57,769 nucleotides of DNA from Acidobacteria bacterium Ga0077553 (GTDB lineage: Bacteria > Acidobacteriota > Terriglobia > Bryobacterales > Bryobacteraceae). The position numbers were made by a program, and so were the translations under genes. Shown piece after piece: positions 26,242-35,600 of this stretch; the first letter of the stretch is position 1, and the number at the start of each line of letters is the position of its first letter. The notes under the pieces were generated by a model. It saw only the letters and a program-made list of their open reading frames with translations. It was not told where the DNA came from and did no database searches. The stretch lies in assembly GCA_001464575.1 (NCBI GenBank), contig LNFE01000183.1, positions 1 to 57,769 on the forward strand, in the 5' to 3' direction.

Positions 26242-27236
26242 GGCTGCGCTTCCACCTGCCGCCTCAGCGCCGTGACTTCTTTGCGGATGGCGCCGGGGGC
26301 GAAGCGCTTGACGAGCCACCGTTTCACCCCGCCGGACTTCAGAAGGTCAATCCGGGAACGGTTCAGGAAGACAAGATACGTGCCGGGGTTGGCGTCAACA
26401 AGGACGGTAATGCTCAGCGAACCGTCGTAGTAGTGGCTGGCCCAGATCTGCCGGTTGGCCAGCACCGTCACAGCGGGACTGGCTTCAAACGTTGTCGTGT
26501 GGCTGACATTGATCAGCGATTTGAGGCCGAAGCCGTAGCGCTCACGAGACCAGTAGAAGAGATCGTCCTTCTGTCCGCTTTGCGCAACGCCGGGATAGCT
26601 CCAGAGCCGGTCATAGAGCGCGGGGAAGGCGGCTTTGACATACGGGGACGACTGGAGGAGTTCGCGAAAGGTGCCGCGGACGTCGATCTCCTCCGGCTTA
26701 TCGTTGTACTTGGCCAGCGCGGCATCCCCTTGCTGCACATACCGGGTGACGTAGCGAAGCAGGATGGAGCGGGCAAGATCTTCCGCTTTCGCGCCGACGC
26801 CGGGCTGGCTCCAATCGAGTTGCGATTGCAACTGCGAAATGGTTTCGCTGCTGAGTTTAAAGCCGCAGCCGGAAGGCTTGCACTCCTTCATCAACTGCAA
26901 CTGGTTGGCATCCATGACGAAGGTGGCAACGTCCTCGGGCCGGGGCGGCACGTGGAGCGGCACGGCCTGTTCCACCAATTCGCTGTACTTATAGTTTTCA
27001 ACGTTGCGGTACCAGCGGAGGAAGGCTTCCTTCGGGACCGAAAGACGGATGGCGCCCATGATGGCGATGTCGGCGTCGGCGCCAAACTTGATCAGGCGGC
27101 CGATGGGTTGGCCCCGGTCCAGGGCCTTGATGTCGTTAGGAGAGAGAACGCAGCACTGGTCCAGGACGGCAATCGGCTTCTCCTGCGGATGGGCGGCAGC
27201 AGCTAGGAGGATGACGGAGAAAAGTAGACGAACCAA
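26238..27236 (-). CDS. exported protein of unknown function
   Basis: The 332-residue protein has a signal peptide (MVRLLFSVILLAAAAHPQ). The only in-frame start that keeps it is a TTG at 27236, with no strong ribosome-binding site. Features include LDQCCVLSPNDIKALDRGQPIG, GADADIAIMGAIRLSVP and SHYYDGSLSITVLVDAN, suggesting an alpha/beta domain then strands. I recognise no family. It lies 10 bp after the ankyrin gene on the same strand, so translation is probably reinitiated from it. A periplasmic location is inferred from the leader. Confidence 0.65.
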   Translation of the reverse strand: MVRLLFSVILLAAAAHPQEKPIAVLDQCCVLSPNDIKALDRGQPIGRLIKFGADADIAIMGAIRLSVPKEAFLRWYRNVENYKYSELVEQAVPLHVPPRPEDVATFVMDANQLQLMKECKPSGCGFKLSSETISQLQSQLDWSQPGVGAKAEDLARSILLRYVTRYVQQGDAALAKYNDKPEEIDVRGTFRELLQSSPYVKAAFPALYDRLWSYPGVAQSGQKDDLFYWSRERYGFGLKSLINVSHTTTFEASPAVTVLANRQIWASHYYDGSLSITVLVDANPGTYLVFLNRSRIDLLKSGGVKRWLVKRFAPGAIRKEVTALRRQVEAQP

Positions 27237-27246
27237 GCTACCGCTA

Positions 27247-28731
27247 TCATCGCTGAATTGGGCGGAGCAGTTCGACCATGGCCGGTTGGTTGTAGCGTTC
27301 GGCCCAGCCGAGAGGGGTGAGTTTCAGGTCGTCGTCGATGGCGTTGGGGTTGGCGCCGTGGGCGAGAAAGAGCGTGGCGTTAGCGACGTCGCCCCGGCGC
27401 GCGAAACGGTGGAGAGGCGTGACGTCCAGCCAGTCGCGATGGTTGGGATTCATGCCGTGGGCGAAGAGGAGCTCGGTGATGGCTTGGGTTTTGCCACCTA
27501 CTCCTACCTGTTTGGCGAGCTGGGGGCGGTGATGGAGGAGGAGGCGAACCATGGGCTCCTGGCCCTCTTCGGCAGCGCAGCGGAGGGCGCCGGGATCGTT
27601 GGCAAGCTTGGGGTTGGCGGCAAGCATGGCGGCTGCGGGAACGATGTCGCCGTAGTAAGCGAGGATTTCGAGGGAGCGGGCCGCCCCGCGGGAGGCAAGA
27701 AGGGTGACCATCTCGGGGTCATTGTTCCGGATGGCTGCGGAGAGCGTGTCGGCAGAGCTTTCGACGGAAACGTTGGGATGGGCGCCGTGGGCGAGCAGGA
27801 GTTCGACGATGGCGTGATGCCGGTTGCAGACGGCTTCGTGGAGGGCCTGGCCGAAAGGGGCGATGCCTTCAACGCGAAGATTGGGGTCCGCGCCGTGGGC
27901 GAGGAGGAGTTGGACGAGTTCAAGGTGGCCAGCGGCAGCGGCATTGCGAAGGGGGTTACCGGAGCAGGGGTAGTAAGTAATGTAAGGGGAGGGACGGTTA
28001 GCGAGGGTGGGATCAGCGGCGAGGAGTTGGGTGACGTGGGCGATATCGCCGATATAGGAGGCGGTGCAGATGTCGCATGCGGCGCCGCGCTTGCGGAGGT
28101 GAGCGATGACCTCGCGAGGGGTGGTTTTGACGTCAGCGGGGACGTCGCGCCAGCCGCGGAAGAGATAGTCGCCGTTGGCCAGTTGAATGGGGCGGGCGCC
28201 GTCAGGACGGGAGGCGTCGAGGTTGGCTCCGCGGGCGTGGAGTTCGTCGATGACCTTTGGCTGGCGGGTCATGGCAGCCCAGTGGATGGGGAGGTTGCCG
28301 CGTTGATCGGGGGCCTCGAGCAGGGCGGGGTCGGCGTTGAGGAGTTGGCGGACCTGGCGGAGGTTGCGGGCACGGATGGCGGCAGCGAGGGGTTCACCCC
28401 GGGTGGAGACGGGGAGGCTGTCCGCGAGAAGCTCCCGCATGGCGGGGGAGGCGATGGCAAGCAAGGGCTGGTGGACTTCGAGGCTGAGGCCGTCGGCTTG
28501 GTAGGAGAGGAGCAGTTTTGCGGCAGCAAGTTGATTGGCGCGGACGGCGAATTCAATTGGGGTGCGGTACTCGAAATGGCAGCGAGAGAGGGCCGGGTTC
28601 TGTTTGAGGAGGCGGCGGAGGGTGGGCAGGTCGCCTTCGCGGGCGGCGAGGAGCATGGCCCAGACTTGGCGTCCGGTGCCGGGGGACCAGAGAAGGGGCT
28701 TATCGGATTTGAGTTCGGTGGGGCAGCGCAT
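27247..28731 (-). CDS. ankyrin-repeat protein
   Basis: The 494-residue protein has no signal peptide, so it is predicted cytoplasmic. It is made of about twelve ankyrin units, the clearest being NPLRNAAAAGHLELVQLLLA, ALHEAVCNRHHAIVELLLAH and TPLHRFARRGDVANATLFLA with HGA(D/N)PN turns. Ankyrin arrays mediate protein binding, and no catalytic domain accompanies them. It sits in a tightly packed minus-strand run with the FGGY kinase upstream (6-bp gap) and an exported protein downstream (10-bp gap). A functional link to the sialidase-kinase pair is not shown. Confidence 0.85.
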   Translation of the reverse strand: MRCPTELKSDKPLLWSPGTGRQVWAMLLAAREGDLPTLRRLLKQNPALSRCHFEYRTPIEFAVRANQLAAAKLLLSYQADGLSLEVHQPLLAIASPAMRELLADSLPVSTRGEPLAAAIRARNLRQVRQLLNADPALLEAPDQRGNLPIHWAAMTRQPKVIDELHARGANLDASRPDGARPIQLANGDYLFRGWRDVPADVKTTPREVIAHLRKRGAACDICTASYIGDIAHVTQLLAADPTLANRPSPYITYYPCSGNPLRNAAAAGHLELVQLLLAHGADPNLRVEGIAPFGQALHEAVCNRHHAIVELLLAHGAHPNVSVESSADTLSAAIRNNDPEMVTLLASRGAARSLEILAYYGDIVPAAAMLAANPKLANDPGALRCAAEEGQEPMVRLLLHHRPQLAKQVGVGGKTQAITELLFAHGMNPNHRDWLDVTPLHRFARRGDVANATLFLAHGANPNAIDDDLKLTPLGWAERYNQPAMVELLRPIQR

Positions 28732-28737
28732 GGGCGG

Positions 28738-30034
28738 TTAGAGGACCTTTTGCAGAAGGGCTTTGTACCGGGTGAAGGCCGGTTGATAGGCGCTGTGATG
28801 CGGAGTGATAGCCGCGCCAGGCCGGCAGTAGGAGCCGCCCGGCGGGAGCCAGCCGAGAGCGCGGGCGGCGATGGAGGCGGCACCGAGGGTGGTGACCTCG
28901 GTATCGAGTTGCGGGCGCACGGGTTTGCCGGTGACGTCGGCTTTCATCTGATTGAGCAGGGCGTTGCGGGAGAGGCCGCCGCCGAGTTGGGTATTGTTCA
29001 CGGTTGCGCCGAGCTGTTCGATGGTCTCGACAATGTGTTGGAGCGAGAAGCAGAGGCCCTCGTAGACGGCACGGGCGAGATCGGCACGGGTGGTTTGAGC
29101 GGTGAGGCCGTGGAAGGTGCCGGTGGCGGCGGGCTGCCAGATGGGGGCGCGGGCGCCGGCGAGGAAGGGCAGAAAGGTGACGCCGTTGGCGCCGGGGGGC
29201 GCAGAGAGAACGGCTTGGTCGAACTCGGCGAAGGTGCCATCAAAGAGAGTTTGGCGGGCCCATTCAAGGACGCCGCCGGACATGGCCGTAGAACCGCGGA
29301 GGAGCCAGCGATCGCCGTAAGGAATGGGGAAGACGCGGCGCTGGGGGTCGATGATCTGGCGGTTGGTGAGGACGCCGAAGGAGGTGACGGTGCCGGAGAT
29401 ATCAAGAGCGTCGCCGGGTTCGAGCAGGCTGGAACCGAGGTAGGCGGCCGCGCTATCGTAGCTGACGCTGAAGACCGGGGCTTGCGCGCAGTCGAGGGCC
29501 GGGCCGATAATGGCGCCGGGTTCGACAATGCGGCCGAGATGGGGGAACTGGCCGGAGGGATCGCCGTAACAGGTGAGGGTGGTGTAGCGGTCGAGGGTGG
29601 GTTGGCCGGTCAGCAGGTAGTTGAGATAGCCGGTCGCGTCGAGAAGCAGCTTCGCGTTTTGGAAGTGGGCGGGTTCGTAGTCGCGAAGGTAGTGGAGTTG
29701 GGGGAGGAAGTCGCCGGAGTAGGCGCGGAAGGGGGACTGCTGATATTGGGCGGTGGCTTCGATGGCGGGGAGTTGGACGGCGGCGCGGCGGTCGCCGTAG
29801 AGGATGGCGGGGCGGAGGGGTTCGTCCTGGGCATCAAGGCAGACGAGGCCGGAGAGGGTGGCCGTAGCGGTGACGGCGGTGATGGATGACTTGTCGATCT
29901 GTTGCAGGGCGGAGTGGAGGGCGGCTCGCCAGACGGGTTTCGATGGGGCAGGAGTAGGCGAGTTGGCAGCGGCCGTCGCGATCAACGAGGCTGGCGCGGA
30001 AGCTTTGCGTGCCGAGATCGATAACGAGGATCAT
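28738..30034 (-). pseudogene. FGGY-family carbohydrate kinase, frameshifted with a small deletion
   Basis: The start ATG at 30034 overlaps the sialidase stop (ATGA). It begins the expected N-terminus with the ATP-site motif MILVIDLGTQSFRASLVDRD. After YSCPIE (near 29945) the family sequence continues in another frame as KPVWRAALHSALQQID and runs intact to 28738. It passes TLSGLVCLDAQDEPLRPAIL, ALDISGTVTSFG, NGVTFLPFLAGARAP and the second phosphate motif TQLGGGLSRNALLNQM. Compared with E. coli XylB from memory, about 12 residues, including the usual W-x-E-Q-D-P region, are missing at the junction. A deletion of about 35-38 bp would cause both defects. The intact parent would phosphorylate a pentulose, hexulose or gluconate-like sugar; this copy is probably dead unless the assembly is wrong. 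Confidence 0.75.
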
Positions 30035-31272
30035 GGCTTTTTCTTGGCTGGGCGGCTGATGAGGTTTTTGAGCCGGGACTTGGGATGGACCAGGCTCTTT
30101 GCGAGGATGTCCTCTTCGGTAAATTTCGCGAAGAGGATTTCGCCGTCGGTAGAGCGATTGCGGTCGTAGGAGATGTAGATGGACCCGTCCGGGGCCTGGA
30201 AGCCGTCGGGGTAGGAGATTCCTTTTCGTTCATCGAGCATGAGCCCGCCGGCCCAGGATAGGCCGTCGTCGGAGGAGAGCCAGGCGGTGAGTTGGCTACG
30301 GCCATCGTGCGCGTCGATGGTCTCGCCGTGTTTGATGAGGAGGAGTTTGCCGGAAGCGAGGCGGCGGAGGTGGAAGCGGGCAACGGGATGGTTGATGGCC
30401 GGCGCGGTGGGTGCCGCCCAGGTGCGTCCGCCGTCGGTGGAGGCAGACTGCATCAGGCCGGCAGTGGTGCGGGCGAGCATCCAAAGGCTACCGTCCTTGC
30501 GTTCGACGGTCATGTGTTCGTCCCACGTGGCGTTGGGGAACTGGAGATGGCCGCGGCGGGTCCAGGTGGCGCCCTGGTCCGCGGAGGCGAAAAGGTTGGC
30601 GCCGCGGAAGGGATCGAGATTGCGGAAAGCGCCTTCAAAGGGGCCGAAGCCTTTGGGGTTGAGCGAAACGGGGAGAAGCCATTCGCCGGTAGAAAGGATG
30701 GTGGGTTTGTTGAGAGTGAAGCCGTGCCAGATGCGGCGCGGGGCAGACCAAACGGGGGTTTCGGCGTCGGGGTTTTCGCAAACCGCGGCCCAAACGCCGG
30801 AGCGGCCGTCGAACTGCATCATGGACTGGTTGAAGAAGAGCCAGAGGCGGCCTTGGGGGTCAGTCCAGAGGTTGCCGACGAGAATGCTGCGGTACATCGG
30901 CAAGTTTTTCGATTGGCCGTCTACGACGAGGCGGGGCTTGGACCAGGTGAGCCCGTCGTCGTCGCTGGAGGCGAGGACAAAGAAAGCTTTGGGGCCGTCT
31001 TCCCCGGCGACCCACGCGGCCCAGAGACGGCCGCCGGGGGTGCGGGCGATGCCGATGGTCATGCCGTAGTCGAGTTGATCGTAATCGTAGGCGGGAAGGG
31101 GGTTGGTGTTGAGACGAGGCGGGATGAGGGCGAGGTCGGCGATCTTCTCCATCACGGCGACTTCGAAGTCGCGGGTTTGTTCGGGGGTGAGATCGAGGGA
31201 CTGCGCGGGCAGAAGCAGCGCAAGGGTGAGGAGGAGGGCAGCGAGATTTGGCATAGGCTGAGCCAAGGGCAT
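30031..31272 (-). CDS. exported sialidase/BNR-repeat (Asp-box) glycosidase-like protein
   Basis: About 413 residues. In-frame starts are GTG 31290, ATG 31272 and ATG 31254; I use 31272, which has GGGA upstream, but this is not certain. All leave the hydrophobic leader LAALLLTLALLLPAQS. The mature protein carries four or more Asp-boxes (SSDDDGLTW, SADQGATW, STDGGRTW, SSDDGLSW) of a six-bladed sialidase-fold propeller, plus ISYPDGFQAPDGSIYISYD near the end. Acidobacterial members include exo-sialidases and enzymes for other sugars, so the substrate is open. It is coupled by ATGA to the broken FGGY kinase and is divergent from an HpaI-type aldolase, suggesting a sugar-acid utilisation locus. Confidence 0.82.
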   Translation of the reverse strand: MPLAQPMPNLAALLLTLALLLPAQSLDLTPEQTRDFEVAVMEKIADLALIPPRLNTNPLPAYDYDQLDYGMTIGIARTPGGRLWAAWVAGEDGPKAFFVLASSDDDGLTWSKPRLVVDGQSKNLPMYRSILVGNLWTDPQGRLWLFFNQSMMQFDGRSGVWAAVCENPDAETPVWSAPRRIWHGFTLNKPTILSTGEWLLPVSLNPKGFGPFEGAFRNLDPFRGANLFASADQGATWTRRGHLQFPNATWDEHMTVERKDGSLWMLARTTAGLMQSASTDGGRTWAAPTAPAINHPVARFHLRRLASGKLLLIKHGETIDAHDGRSQLTAWLSSDDGLSWAGGLMLDERKGISYPDGFQAPDGSIYISYDRNRSTDGEILFAKFTEEDILAKSLVHPKSRLKNLISRPAKKKP

Positions 31273-31317
31273 CCTATCCCGAGGGTTCACGGCGGAGCAA
31301 GTTGTAAGATCACCAGT

Positions 31318-32088
31318 ATGCCGTTTTGTCGTGAGCGTATCTTGGCGGGGGAGCCGCAGGTGGGAACTTGGCTGAACCTAGGATCTCCGTTTTCGGCGGA
31401 GATGGCAGGACTGGCGGGGTTTGCCTGGGTGCTGATAGACCGCGAGCACGGGTCGGGCGACGAGAAAGACGTGGCGATGCAGATTCTGGGGGCCCAGTGC
31501 GGCGGAGCGGCCGCGATTGTGCGAGTGTCCGGGATCGATGCGGCGGAGATCAAACGGGTGCTGGATTGGGGTCCGGCCGGGGTAATGGTGCCTTCGATTG
31601 ACACGGCGGAGCAGGCGGGGCGCGTGATGCGGGCAGTGCGGATTCCGCCGCTAGGGGAGCGGGGCGCGGCATCCTCGACGCGGGCGAGCGGGTATGGGTT
31701 CACTTATGAGGAGTATCTGCGGGAAGCGAACGGAAGGTTGGTTACGATGCTGCAGATTGAGTCGGCGTTGGCAGTGAGCAACTGTGCGGCGATTGCGGCG
31801 ATTGACGGAGTGGATGTGTTGTTCGTAGGGCCGACGGATTTGTCCATCAGCATGGGGGTAACGGATGCGAGTGACGCGTTTGGGACGGCGCTGGCGACCG
31901 TCGCCGATGCGGCCAGGGGCGCGGGAAAAGCAGCGGGAATTCTGGCACGAACGGTGGAGCAGGCGGAGATATATCGCTCTTTGGGCTACTCGGTGATCGC
32001 GATTGGATCGGACCGGGGATTGCTCGCCAAGGGGTTCGGGAGCCTAGCGGTGAAGATGCGGGCAGGAGCGGCAGTAAGAAATTTGTAA
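31318..32088 (+). CDS. HpcH/HpaI-family aldolase
   Basis: The 256-residue cytoplasmic enzyme cleaves 2-keto-3-deoxy acids (for example 2-dehydro-3-deoxyglucarate or 4-hydroxy-2-oxo-acids) to pyruvate plus an aldehyde using a divalent metal. The ATG at 31318 gives the normal N-terminus (FCRERILAGEPQVGTWLNLG). Key residues match HpaI/GarL: D41-R-E43-H44 with the catalytic His, an Arg in IVRVSG (R69), metal ligands E148 in MLQIESA and D174 in FVGPTDLSISMG. The long open frame upstream in the same phase is antisense to the sialidase and is not coding. Divergent from the sialidase-kinase unit, so it may process the sugar acid made there (inference). Confidence 0.9.
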   Translation: MPFCRERILAGEPQVGTWLNLGSPFSAEMAGLAGFAWVLIDREHGSGDEKDVAMQILGAQCGGAAAIVRVSGIDAAEIKRVLDWGPAGVMVPSIDTAEQAGRVMRAVRIPPLGERGAASSTRASGYGFTYEEYLREANGRLVTMLQIESALAVSNCAAIAAIDGVDVLFVGPTDLSISMGVTDASDAFGTALATVADAARGAGKAAGILARTVEQAEIYRSLGYSVIAIGSDRGLLAKGFGSLAVKMRAGAAVRNL

Positions 32089-32155
32089 CGAACCGATAGG
32101 TTTCTCTCATCCAACGGTAATGGTTGCGCCGTAACGCGGCCGGGTAGGAGATCGA

Positions 32156-33172
32156 GTGAAAACTTCCGAGGTTGTGCAGGCGTGGGGCAAGATTCTACGG
32201 GGGCAACAGCCTTCTCTTTCGATCGAAATAACGAAAGAGTGTCCGCTGAAGTGTCCGGGATGCTACGCCTACGACGATGGGCATTTGGGTGGCGGGACGA
32301 CGCTACGGAGCCTGACCGATCGGAAGGGTCAGGAGTTGATCGACGGCGTGCTGGAGACGGTGGACCGGCTGAAGCCGCTGCATCTGTCGCTGGTGGGCGG
32401 GGACCCGCTGGTGCGCTACCGGGAGGTGGAAACCATGGTGCCGCTGCTGCTGGCGCGAGGGATCCACGTGCAGGTCGTCACCAGTGCGTTCCGAAAAATC
32501 GCCTCCGAGTGGGCGGATATGGAGCATCTTTCGGTGGTGGTATCGATCGACGGGCTTCAGCCCGACCATGACATCCGGCGGGCGCCAGCCACCTATGACC
32601 GTATCCTCAAGAACATCGAAGGCCAGCACATCACGATCCACAGCACGATCACTGGGCAGATGATGAAGCAGCCGGGGTATCTCGAAAAGTTCCTGCAGTT
32701 CTGGACGCCGCGGCCGGAGATCCGAAAGGTTTGGTTCAGCCTGTTCACCCCGCAGATCGGCGATTCGATGCCGGAGATCCTGACCCGCGAGGAGCGGCTG
32801 CGGGCGATGCAAGAGTTACTGGATCTGCGGGTTCGTTATCCGAAAGTGGATATGGCGAAGGGGTTAATTGAGCAGTTTGCGACGCCGCCGCATACGCCCG
32901 ACGATTGCGTGTTTGCGCGGACGACGCAGGTTTTGACGGCGGACTTCAAGACGAAGGTAACGCCGTGCCAATATGGCGGGAAGCCCGACTGCGAGCAATG
33001 CGGATGCATTGCGTCGATGGGGCTGGCGGCCGTGGCGGCGCATAAGCTGTGGGGCGTGGTGCCGGTGGGAATGATCTTCCGCGGCTCCGTGGCCGTTGGC
33101 GAGACGTGGCGTAAGTTGGCCGGCGGGGACGAGGAACAGGTGCCGGAGCCGGCGTTTAAGGTGTTGCAGTAG
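32156..33172 (+). CDS. radical SAM protein
   Basis: The 338-residue protein has the [4Fe-4S]/SAM motif C29-PLK-C33-PG-C36 near the N-terminus and LSLVGGDPLVRYREVE for the GGE-like SAM-contact motif. VVSIDG marks the later strand. A C-terminal Cys group (TPCQYGGKPDCEQCGC) may bind an auxiliary cluster or metal. Many relatives modify peptides, lipids or cofactors; no precursor peptide or pathway gene is near, so the substrate is unknown. The start is GTG at 32156, supported by TAGGAG ending 5 nt upstream. The gene follows the aldolase by 67 bp on the same strand and may share its transcript. Confidence 0.85.
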   Translation: MKTSEVVQAWGKILRGQQPSLSIEITKECPLKCPGCYAYDDGHLGGGTTLRSLTDRKGQELIDGVLETVDRLKPLHLSLVGGDPLVRYREVETMVPLLLARGIHVQVVTSAFRKIASEWADMEHLSVVVSIDGLQPDHDIRRAPATYDRILKNIEGQHITIHSTITGQMMKQPGYLEKFLQFWTPRPEIRKVWFSLFTPQIGDSMPEILTREERLRAMQELLDLRVRYPKVDMAKGLIEQFATPPHTPDDCVFARTTQVLTADFKTKVTPCQYGGKPDCEQCGCIASMGLAAVAAHKLWGVVPVGMIFRGSVAVGETWRKLAGGDEEQVPEPAFKVLQ

Positions 33173-33175
33173 GCT

Positions 33176-35545
33176 CTACGAATAGATCAGGGTAACCGTG
33201 GCGACGGTCTCCGCGAGAGCGACGGCGCGGAGCCAGTACGCGTTGTACCCGGCCGGAAAGCTATGCAGAGTTGGCTGGCCGGGGGCTACGGCGAAGGTCT
33301 GATAGGGAACCCAGAGGCCGCTGCCGGTAAGGTCGATCTCAATGCGGATATCGACCTTCGCTTTGCCGTTGTGAGAGAGGCGAAGCTGCTTCTGATCGTA
33401 ACCGGTGAGGAGATACGGGTCCGAGGGGGCATTGGCCTGGACCTCGGTTTCGTGCCAAGGGCCGCCTTCGCCTTTGGGCTTGCCGAAGCGCCATAAGTCG
33501 TCCGAAGCGCCCAGCCACAGGCGGTGCTGGCCATCGGTGGTGGTGACGAACTCTCCGGCGGGGAGTTCGACGCGGGGCAGGCCGGCGAGGACTGTGAGGC
33601 CGCGCCAGGAGCAGAAGTCCTGAATCGGCAGATTGTGCGTGCAGACGGGGCGGACCATCGCGATGCCGCCAGCGTTGTTGGACGGGAGCTCGTAAAAGGT
33701 ACCGTGCGAATGGAACAGATCGCGTTCGGTAGACACTTCGCGGGCGATACGAGAGCCCGCGGGCGGGGCGGGGCCCTTGGGGAGGCGCCACCGCCTGCCC
33801 GCTTCGTCGACGTAGATGACGGAGGCGGCGTCCGCTTCGAGGGCGGCGGCGGGAGCGGGAAGAGTGTCCTTCATCCAGGAGTGGAGCTTGGCATCCGCTA
33901 AGGGCCGGGCGGCGAGGTTGGCGTCGACTTCGTAGAGGGTTTTGACGGTGGCGAGGAGGAGCGTCCCCGTATTGCCGTCGCGGGTCCAGAGGAGGGCGCC
34001 AGAGGCGGTGGGAGGGGGCGCGGAGCGCGCGGCAGTGCGCGTATCAAGGGCAGCGTACTGGAAGAAGGCGGTTGCTTGCACACAGGGCCGCAAGGGAGCG
34101 AGCCGGATCCAGACGCCGGTCTCACTTGGAAGGAACGTGTAGTGGACGTATCCGCGGGCAGGCACCGTGATTTGGCGAAGAGGGGTCCAATCGCCGGAGC
34201 CGGCACGATCCACTTCCAGGCTGAAGGTTACCGGGCTATCGGTCTGGTGGGTAAGGTGCAGGAGCCGTTTGGCGAAGCCACTAAAAAGATAGGGTTCCGA
34301 GGGCTGGTTGGCGGGAAGATCATCCTTGATCCAGACCGCGCCGCGGCCGATGGGCGGACCAAAGGTATCGAGCTTGGACGGGTACAGGAACCAAAGGTTG
34401 GACTGCGAGCGGCCAGGGCCGGGGATCTTGCCCTTGACACGGCGGGTATTGAAGAACTCGTTCTTGGCCGTATCATCGCAGCCGAGAACCAGCCGGTTGT
34501 TCCAGCGGGCGAAATCACCCACCACCCGGATGTACGTGGAGCGCGGAGCGATGCCGGCGGAGCGGTTGGCGCGAAATGTCTTGGGGAAGCGCCAGAACAT
34601 GCCGTGCATGGTCATCAGCAGTTCGGTTTCGCCGATGTCGCGGATGCGCGGCCATTCGGTGTTCCAGCCGTGGGCGCCGTCGTAGGTGTGGGTGGCCTTG
34701 GGCAGGCGGTAGGAGTGCCAGACGCCCTTGTCGAGGAGCATCAGGATGACCGAACGGTGGTCCCAGCCGATGGCCCAGATCGGGTCGGAGGCGGGGTTGG
34801 GGTTGCCTTCGATGCCCCCGGGGCCGGTTACGTCGGTGAACTGGTTGCGGCGGATGACATGCCAGTCTTTGCCATCCCACTCGGCGAGGCAGCCCGAGGG
34901 GGTGTCGGGCGGGAGATTGCCGCCGCCGATTTCACCGTTGTTCGAGTAGACGACGCGGCCTTGGCCCGAGTAGAAACCTTTGCCGTGGTACCCCGGCAGC
35001 AGCGGCCCGGCGACATCCGCAGCGGCCTTGCGGGCAAGAAGGGCGTTGCCATCTTCGTAGAGCTGGCGGACGGCGAGAGTCTGCACGTCGACTTCATAGA
35101 AGCCCTCTTCCATGGAGGCGTAGTAGAGCTTGCGGGCCGGGTCCGTGAGATGGCGGGCGTTGCCGGTTGGGCGGCCGTGCATGGCGGAATATGGGATCGG
35201 GCGGACGCGGCGTTGCGAGTCGATGGCGTACGGGCCAATGAAGAGCTGCTTCGACTCGCGGTGAATCATCCGATTGGCGGGGGTCCCACCGATGCTCTCC
35301 GGGCGAATCGTCTGGTTGAGCTGCTCGTCGATCTCGTATAGACGGTCGTCGGAACCAACGGGTTGGTGCGGGGAATAGGTAACTACCCACAAACGGCCAG
35401 CCCACGGGACGACGGCTCCCGTGCCGCATTCGTGCTGCGAATTGAACATGGCGAGGTGAGGATAGACGCCACTGATTTGGCGCCGCGGGGGGGATTGAGC
35501 GAGCAGGGCGAGGGAGGGGGAGAGCAGAAAGGCGCGGCGCTTCAT
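33176..35545 (-). CDS. large exported beta-rich (propeller-like) protein of unknown function
   Basis: The 789-residue protein has a twin-arginine-like or Sec leader (MKRRAFLLSPSLALLAQS). The mature part has repeated strands with GRLWVVTYSP, RLYEIDEQ, HRLWLGASDDLWRF and KTLYEVDANLAAR, indicating one or two beta-propellers. Two similar ~70-residue segments (APSDPYLLTGYDQKQLRLSH and QPSEPYLFSGFAKRLLHLTH) show an internal duplication of a beta-sandwich module. No catalytic motif is visible. The protein is probably periplasmic or surface-attached. It converges on the radical SAM gene with a 3-bp gap. Confidence 0.7.
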   Translation of the reverse strand: MKRRAFLLSPSLALLAQSPPRRQISGVYPHLAMFNSQHECGTGAVVPWAGRLWVVTYSPHQPVGSDDRLYEIDEQLNQTIRPESIGGTPANRMIHRESKQLFIGPYAIDSQRRVRPIPYSAMHGRPTGNARHLTDPARKLYYASMEEGFYEVDVQTLAVRQLYEDGNALLARKAAADVAGPLLPGYHGKGFYSGQGRVVYSNNGEIGGGNLPPDTPSGCLAEWDGKDWHVIRRNQFTDVTGPGGIEGNPNPASDPIWAIGWDHRSVILMLLDKGVWHSYRLPKATHTYDGAHGWNTEWPRIRDIGETELLMTMHGMFWRFPKTFRANRSAGIAPRSTYIRVVGDFARWNNRLVLGCDDTAKNEFFNTRRVKGKIPGPGRSQSNLWFLYPSKLDTFGPPIGRGAVWIKDDLPANQPSEPYLFSGFAKRLLHLTHQTDSPVTFSLEVDRAGSGDWTPLRQITVPARGYVHYTFLPSETGVWIRLAPLRPCVQATAFFQYAALDTRTAARSAPPPTASGALLWTRDGNTGTLLLATVKTLYEVDANLAARPLADAKLHSWMKDTLPAPAAALEADAASVIYVDEAGRRWRLPKGPAPPAGSRIAREVSTERDLFHSHGTFYELPSNNAGGIAMVRPVCTHNLPIQDFCSWRGLTVLAGLPRVELPAGEFVTTTDGQHRLWLGASDDLWRFGKPKGEGGPWHETEVQANAPSDPYLLTGYDQKQLRLSHNGKAKVDIRIEIDLTGSGLWVPYQTFAVAPGQPTLHSFPAGYNAYWLRAVALAETVATVTLIYS

Positions 35546-35600
35546 GTAAAGGCCATGCTAACAGGTGGTTGCCGTCAGCATGGCCTTCGCGGGTGGAGAA

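Noticed and set aside
27004..29889. 961-codon plus-strand open frame
   Set aside because: It lies antisense to the ankyrin and FGGY genes and is Gly/Glu/Val-rich without any domain. GC-rich codon bias on the minus strand explains it.
30292..31317. In-frame upstream extension of the HpaI-type aldolase
   Set aside because: It runs antisense through the sialidase; the aldolase family starts at the ATG at 31318.
32089..32155. Precursor peptide for the radical SAM enzyme (RiPP-type system)
   Set aside because: The 67-bp gap is too short and holds no ORF with a ribosome-binding site.
34076..35341. 421-codon plus-strand open frame
   Set aside because: Antisense to the exported propeller-like gene, which has a signal peptide and coherent repeats.
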